From Geobacter sp. (GTDB lineage: Bacteria > Desulfobacterota > Desulfuromonadia > Geobacterales > Pseudopelobacteraceae), in the NCBI GenBank assembly GCA_025360785.1, contig JANYBN010000227.1:1-36914 (forward strand): DNA of 36,914 nucleotides. The letters are read 5' to 3'. Positions 32,637 through 36,914 of this stretch are shown here, piece after piece. The translations under genes were made by a program, and so were the position numbers. Numbering within the stretch: position 1 is the stretch's first letter; every line of letters starts with the position of its first letter. The notes under the pieces are model-generated. The model was not told the DNA's origin. It made no database searches and saw nothing but the letters and a program-made list of their open reading frames with translations.

Positions 32637-33761
32637 TCACTTTATTGGAAACAGTGAATCTTTAGCCAGTAAAAGTCGTTTTTCTAATAATTCATAACTA
32701 CAAATGCTTACTAATATAGTTACAGTTAATGACAACACACAAAATATCAAATACGGTTTTACAAGAAAATATGTTCCTAGAATCCAGAGCACTGGGTAAT
32801 GATACACATACAAGCCATATGATATTTTGCCTATATAGCTCAATACGGGATTATTGAAGATACAGCCGATAAAATTTCCAGACTTTACAGCAATCAATAT
32901 TGAAGCGAAAACAATATTAAGCAAAGTATATCCCCAAATATATTTATAAGAATCGCTTAAGTAAGGTTTGTATCCAAGCGATGACAATTCAATACTCCCT
33001 GTCGATATAAATTCCGTTATTGTTCCAATTCCAATAGTAAATATTATTGCCAACCATGCCTTAAAGTTGGCATCCCTTTGACTACAATATAACGCCGCAA
33101 TACCTCCAATGGCAAAAGAATCAAGATAAGAAAACGGAATGACATATATGAATATATCCATTCTGGCAATAAAGTATGGCACAACATATTTGCTATGTAA
33201 AAAAACCTCCATAAAACGTATCACAGGAGCTGATATAGCAACTGCAAACAAGAGGGTTCTAAATCTATTATTATCCACAAAAAATATTATTAACGGATAC
33301 ACAAGATAGAACTGTTCTTCAACTGCAAGTGACCAAAAATGGGACATTAATGCAGTACGCTTGAAGTTGCTTGTAGCGTGAAAGAAATCGTACGTATAAG
33401 TAATACAGTACCATACTTGACTTACAAACGTATCAAGCTGCCCCATTAGATTGAAATTGAAATATCGAGGCAGAATAAAGGCTAAGATACCTACTACAAA
33501 TAAATAAAAATAATACAGTGGAAATATTCGCAGCGCTCTGCGTCCGTAGAAATTAATGAAGTAATCTCTGGGGCGCTGTTTTTCCTTCATTGCGATAAGT
33601 ATTGGGGTAAGAAGAAAACCGGAAAGAACAAAAAAAGCTTGAACACCTAAATAACCACATTTGAGAAAACCTGCATGCACTGCGAATACAGCAAAAAAAG
33701 CGAAGGCGCGGAAAGTGTCAAGGCCAACATTCTTTTGCTGCTTTTTTACATTATCCTCCAT
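32637..33761 (-). CDS. Membrane acyltransferase (OafA/YrhL type)
   Basis: The 374-residue protein has about ten membrane helices and the Acyl_transf_3 signatures: GLDTFRAFAFFAVFAVHAGF (catalytic His), YLGVQAFFVLSGFLL, FYGRRALRIFPLYYF and HFWSLAVEEQFYLVYPLI. Such enzymes transfer acetyl or other acyl groups to sugars or lipid-linked products at the inner membrane. The gene is clearly AT-rich compared with its neighbours and is flanked by long non-coding stretches (267 and 224 bases), while neighbouring genes overlap. It was probably acquired separately. AAGGA precedes the start. It may acylate the cluster product or act elsewhere, for example on surface polysaccharide. Confidence 0.88.
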   Translation of the reverse strand: MEDNVKKQQKNVGLDTFRAFAFFAVFAVHAGFLKCGYLGVQAFFVLSGFLLTPILIAMKEKQRPRDYFINFYGRRALRIFPLYYFYLFVVGILAFILPRYFNFNLMGQLDTFVSQVWYCITYTYDFFHATSNFKRTALMSHFWSLAVEEQFYLVYPLIIFFVDNNRFRTLLFAVAISAPVIRFMEVFLHSKYVVPYFIARMDIFIYVIPFSYLDSFAIGGIAALYCSQRDANFKAWLAIIFTIGIGTITEFISTGSIELSSLGYKPYLSDSYKYIWGYTLLNIVFASILIAVKSGNFIGCIFNNPVLSYIGKISYGLYVYHYPVLWILGTYFLVKPYLIFCVLSLTVTILVSICSYELLEKRLLLAKDSLFPIK

Positions 33762-33985
33762 TAGATATTCCTTGTCTGGGTATGTGGCCTTTTTGATTCA
33801 TTCGCATAAATCCATAATGGCATACCTTATGGATTTTATTAACGAAGAACAACCTCTCTCTGTTAGCCTAACCAGTAGACGCGGCTGTTTCCGGCCATCG
33901 GATGCTTATTGAAGATCCTTCAACAGCCAAAATGCCAGCCTCACTCGTAACTGCCCCCAACAAACTCTATGTTATGTTATTACCT

Positions 33986-34717
33986 TTATTTTTTCCCAGT
34001 CGCGATCATCAGCAGCATGTCATCCAGGATATCGCCATCAGCAAAACGGACATGGTGAATCTGTTTAAACGCCTCATCAGCTGACCGGTACAGCTCCCGG
34101 ATGCCGTCCATGTTCTCCTGGGGGATAGCGCCGTTGTCGATCCACTTGTTGATCGATTCGGGGGTGACATACTCCGTATCCGCCACATCGCAAAAGCCCT
34201 GCTTTTGCAGACAAGTCGAGATGTCATGCGGCATCAGATAGTTGCGCCGGGCCGGATTGCGCAGTTTCTGGATGGCAAAGGTCAATTCCCGATCGGTGTC
34301 GTTGTAGGCTGTCAGGTGGCATAGAGTCACGGTGCCGCCCGGTTTGAGCACCCGGTGAATCTCCGGGATGGCCTTGTCCAGTTCGGCAAACTGCAACCCC
34401 TGACGGCAGACGACGGCATCAAAACTGTTATCAGCAAACGGCATCTGCTCATAGGGAGCAAAGATAATCTCATCCATGCACTCATCAGCATGTTTGGCCA
34501 TATCCGGGCTGATATCCAGACCGGTGACATTTTTGACCCTGCCGTAGAATCGCCTGGCGATCAGCCCGGTGCCGGTGGCTATATCCAGCACCAGCGATTC
34601 CGTACCGACTCCTGACAGCTCAAAAATACGGTTGATCAAGGCCTGATCCTCAACCCAATTGGATGAATGGTTGTATTTCTGCGCCCGGTTTTTGAAATGT
34701 ATCGCTGCATTTTCCAT
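33986..34717 (-). CDS. SAM-dependent methyltransferase (UbiE-like class I)
   Basis: The 243-residue protein has the SAM-binding motif VLDIATGTGLIARRF (about 42-56), GLDISPDMAKHADE, FADNSFDAVVCRQGLQF (about 95-111) and IHRVLKPGGTVTLCHLT. It is typical of the Methyltransf_11 family, so O-, N- or C-methylation of a small molecule is expected; the substrate is unknown. Its ATG overlaps the stop of the upstream radical SAM gene by one base (TAATG), which implies coupled translation. The 224 bases after its stop contain no gene and separate it from the acyltransferase. Confidence 0.88.
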   Translation of the reverse strand: MENAAIHFKNRAQKYNHSSNWVEDQALINRIFELSGVGTESLVLDIATGTGLIARRFYGRVKNVTGLDISPDMAKHADECMDEIIFAPYEQMPFADNSFDAVVCRQGLQFAELDKAIPEIHRVLKPGGTVTLCHLTAYNDTDRELTFAIQKLRNPARRNYLMPHDISTCLQKQGFCDVADTEYVTPESINKWIDNGAIPQENMDGIRELYRSADEAFKQIHHVRFADGDILDDMLLMIATGKK

Positions 34718-36096
34718 TATAAAAACTCCTTCAAGCGTTCCTGGCGAATCCGCAACAGCTCGTCAAAAGCGGCGCGCAACGGAGCTTCCGGCAGGTCGGT
34801 CAGATTGATGATGGCATCGTTAGGATCATTGACCTTGCGTTCGGCAAGGGTTAACAGGTATTCGATGTGGTCGGTGATATAGCCCCGCTCCACCGCAATG
34901 TCATAGATTTTGGTGCCGGGAAAGGGAGTCAGATACTTGATCGAGATCGGAATAACCTCACTCTTCCAACAGAAGTCCATCATCTTCCTGAGCGATTCTT
35001 CACTCTCGCCAGGCAGGCCGACGATCAGATTGGCCGCCACCTTGATACCTGCTTTGACGGTCTCGGCGACGGCATATTCGATCTCTTCCACTTTGGTCAT
35101 CTTGTCAGCCAGATCAAGGACTGTCTGATCCACCGACTCCACACCGTACCAGATATCACGGCAGCCGCAGTCATGCATGTAGCGGAGCAGTTCCGGCTTG
35201 ATCCGTTCCACCCTGGTTGAGCAGGTCCAGGTCAGACCATATTTCTTAAGTACATCGCAGATCTTGTACGTACGCTCCAGATTAGAGGTGAAGGTCAAGT
35301 CATTGATGTAGAAATAGCGGATGCTGTGTTTCTCCACCAGTTCTTTTACCTCACGCTCGAACCGCTCCGGACTCTTGTAAGAGAGCTTCTCCATGTTGAG
35401 GAAACAGAATGAACAGCGGCCGTAGCAGCCACGCGAGGTGGTCAGTCCAAGTTCGGGGATGACCGGGTCCTGTTGAACACTCGGAAACAGAAACAGATCT
35501 GGAATCGGCAGCACATCCAGATCCATCAACTGCTTCCGCTTGGCGGTGAAATGCACCTTGCCGTCCAGGAGCAGGCCAAGACCGGCGATGTTCAGCGCCG
35601 TAGCGGGAGTCCCACCGTTTTCGATATGATCCAGAACCTCCAGCAGCGTCACTTCACCTTCACCAAGTATCGTATAATCAGGCTTGAACGAGTTGATGAG
35701 CGCTTCAGGCAATGAAGAGACCAGCGCCCCGCCGATCAAAGTGATGATCTGCGGGTTCAGCTCACGCACCCGGTTCAAAACCGCCAGATTCACCGGATAA
35801 GAATCGATAAAGGTCGGTGTGGCCATAACACCGCCGCGCCCTGCAGCATCGCGGCAGGCATCCTCGAAATCTTCACCCATGCGCAGATCGCGGATTTTGA
35901 CATCCCACCCGGCCAGCTTGGCGATGGTGGCGATGTGACTGACCCCTTCGGTCGGGGTTTCCAGCAGGAATTCACGATTCGGAGTCGGCACCTGCGGTGA
36001 GGTGGGGAGAATCATGGTAAAGGCCGGCCGTGATTTGGCAGGCCTCGGGTTTGTCGTCAACCCGGCAATTTGCTGTTCATCGACTGTTCTGGTCAT
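34717..36096 (-). CDS. B12-binding-domain radical SAM protein
   Basis: The 459-residue protein has an N-terminal Rossmann-like cobalamin-binding region (TEGVSHIATIAKLAGWDVKIRD, then ITLIGGALVSSLPEAL and DYTILGEGEVTLLEVL), a radical SAM core with RGCYGRCSFC (CxxxCxxC, about residue 204), DLTFTSNLERT, and a C-terminal LPGESEESLRKMM and TPFPGTKIYDIA. This class includes methylases and ring-forming enzymes such as those for hopanoids, chlorophylls and antibiotics. The classic DxHxxG cobalamin motif is not seen, so cobalamin may be bound base-off without His or not at all. It overlaps the second radical SAM gene by ATGA. The reaction is unknown. Confidence 0.88.
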   Translation of the reverse strand: MTRTVDEQQIAGLTTNPRPAKSRPAFTMILPTSPQVPTPNREFLLETPTEGVSHIATIAKLAGWDVKIRDLRMGEDFEDACRDAAGRGGVMATPTFIDSYPVNLAVLNRVRELNPQIITLIGGALVSSLPEALINSFKPDYTILGEGEVTLLEVLDHIENGGTPATALNIAGLGLLLDGKVHFTAKRKQLMDLDVLPIPDLFLFPSVQQDPVIPELGLTTSRGCYGRCSFCFLNMEKLSYKSPERFEREVKELVEKHSIRYFYINDLTFTSNLERTYKICDVLKKYGLTWTCSTRVERIKPELLRYMHDCGCRDIWYGVESVDQTVLDLADKMTKVEEIEYAVAETVKAGIKVAANLIVGLPGESEESLRKMMDFCWKSEVIPISIKYLTPFPGTKIYDIAVERGYITDHIEYLLTLAERKVNDPNDAIINLTDLPEAPLRAAFDELLRIRQERLKEFL

Positions 36097-36914
36097 TCAG
36101 TTCCACCCGGCTTTCTCGTAATGAACTTCTCTGCTTCCTCAAGATAGATGTTGCCGCCATTGCTGTAATCATAGGGGCGCACCTCGATCCGATAGTTGAT
36201 GTCACGGTAGATGCCGCGCAGCTCGTCACTGGTCAGATGCGGCGTGAACTTCACGAAACCGGGCTGCTCGATATCCGCTTCCACCGACTGCTCGCGTGAC
36301 AGCCACTCCAGATGCCGCACTTCGTCAGTGATCAGGCCATCCTGCAGGCATTGGCGGTAAAACTCCGTCCCGGGCAGAGCCGATAGATACTTGACCCTGG
36401 TGACTTCCTTGAATTCGGCACAAAAGGCCATCAGCTCAGCCATGCTCTCGTGATTGTCATTGAGAGCGCCGATAATGAACAGCCCGCCGATCTTTACGCC
36501 GCACTTACGGTGCAGCTGAATGGTATCGATCATGGAATTGCGCGTGATACCTTTGTGATAACTTCCCAGCACCGCCGGCGAGACTGACTCCATGCCGTAC
36601 AGCACGATATCCAGCCCCTTTTCCTTCATCAGCAACAGCGTCTCTTCGTCCATGCCGGTTACCCGGCTGAAGGCGGTCCAGCGAAACGAATGGTTTTCGA
36701 AGATGGTGTTCATCAGACGATGGACATAGGTACGGTCGGTGACAAAGGTCAGGTCGTTCCACCAGGCCCCTTGAAAGCCGCAGGAACTGTAGTAATCGAT
36801 CTCCCGCTTTACCCGCTCTACCGACTTGTAATTCAGTTTCGGAAAGGCTCGATAGCAGAAGGTACAGTTGCAGGCACAGCCACGAGAGTAGGAGAGATAG
36901 ATTTCCGGAATCTG
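36093..36914 (-). CDS. Radical SAM protein, partial at window edge
   Basis: The frame is open to the window end, so at least 273 residues belong to it and the N-terminal part is missing. The first visible codons give IYLSYSRGCACNCTFCYRAF, where C-xxx-C-xx-C binds the radical SAM cluster. Later come GMESVSPAVLGSYHKG, HRKCGVKIGGLFIIGALNDNHESMAELM and LSALPGTEFYRQCLQDG. The pattern parallels the neighbouring radical SAM protein, so the missing N-terminus is probably a B12-binding domain. Its stop overlaps the next start by ATGA. Tandem radical SAM genes with a methyltransferase indicate one pathway. Confidence 0.85.
   Translation of the reverse strand, partial: QIPEIYLSYSRGCACNCTFCYRAFPKLNYKSVERVKREIDYYSSCGFQGAWWNDLTFVTDRTYVHRLMNTIFENHSFRWTAFSRVTGMDEETLLLMKEKGLDIVLYGMESVSPAVLGSYHKGITRNSMIDTIQLHRKCGVKIGGLFIIGALNDNHESMAELMAFCAEFKEVTRVKYLSALPGTEFYRQCLQDGLITDEVRHLEWLSREQSVEADIEQPGFVKFTPHLTSDELRGIYRDINYRIEVRPYDYSNGGNIYLEEAEKFITRKPGGTE

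Noticed and set aside
32380-32640. 86-codon minus-strand frame whose GTG overlaps the acyltransferase stop
   Set aside because: The overlap looks like coupling, but the product has no recognisable domain, is rich in residues typical of non-coding translation, and resembles insertion-sequence flank. No ribosome site is visible.
1-36914. tRNA, rRNA, CRISPR arrays, prophage or intact transposase genes
   Set aside because: None was recognised on either strand. Repeats present are palindromic intergenic elements without regular spacers.

Overview
The window looks like chromosomal DNA of a diazotrophic member of the Geobacteraceae or close Desulfuromonadota. This is inferred from the combination of a nitrogen-fixation regulon with -24/-12 (sigma-54) promoters, an ANTAR-domain response regulator of the kind described as GnfR in Geobacter, a short NifB without a NifX tail, many membrane sensor kinases, and several intergenic palindrome families. 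No tRNA, rRNA, CRISPR array or intact insertion sequence was seen.

Layout. (1) 1-1145: start of modE and a frameshifted nifX-like gene on the minus strand, with a very good ModE operator in front of them. (2) 1146-11625, plus strand: potassium uptake. A KimA-like potassium importer is followed by a small broken reading frame and kdpABCDE, with three copies of one palindromic repeat placed between the kdp genes. (3) 11631-17915, minus strand: a large hybrid sensor kinase, a glutamine amidotransferase-like protein and a chemoreceptor. (4) 18007-26332: a nif-linked block. nifV and three small genes (Cys/Gly-tailed 77 aa protein, 96 aa protein, macro-domain protein) and nifB with a coupled GNAT acetyltransferase are on the minus strand. 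A small exported protein, a PAS sensor kinase and an ADP-ribosylglycohydrolase (draG-like) are on the plus strand. The ANTAR regulator is on the minus strand. nifV and nifB each have a sigma-54 promoter followed by a short leader with a hexaloop hairpin that overlaps an intrinsic terminator, the layout expected for ANTAR antitermination. The ANTAR gene has its own sigma-54 promoter, which shares an upstream motif with that of nifB. (5) 26347-36914, minus strand: a gene set that looks like the pathway for an unidentified sulfated product. It holds two B12-type radical SAM proteins, a methyltransferase, a foreign-looking acyltransferase, two sulfotransferases, a guanidine-modifying enzyme, an exported metallo-beta-lactamase hydrolase and a Tat-exported sulfatase-like protein. 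It ends at a perfect 13 bp terminator.

How the parts may work together. Regions 1 and 4 serve FeMo-cofactor synthesis (Mo sensing, NifX-type carrier, homocitrate, NifB-co) and its control. The proposed cascade is sigma-54 to the ANTAR regulator, which then opens the nifV and nifB leaders. The macro-domain protein and the DraG-like hydrolase point to ADP-ribose chemistry linked to nitrogenase. Region 5 is the best candidate for an undescribed system: cytoplasmic sulfation and radical SAM chemistry together with two exported hydrolases of sulfatase-like folds.

All functional calls are from reading the sequence and remembered family features; no database search was run.
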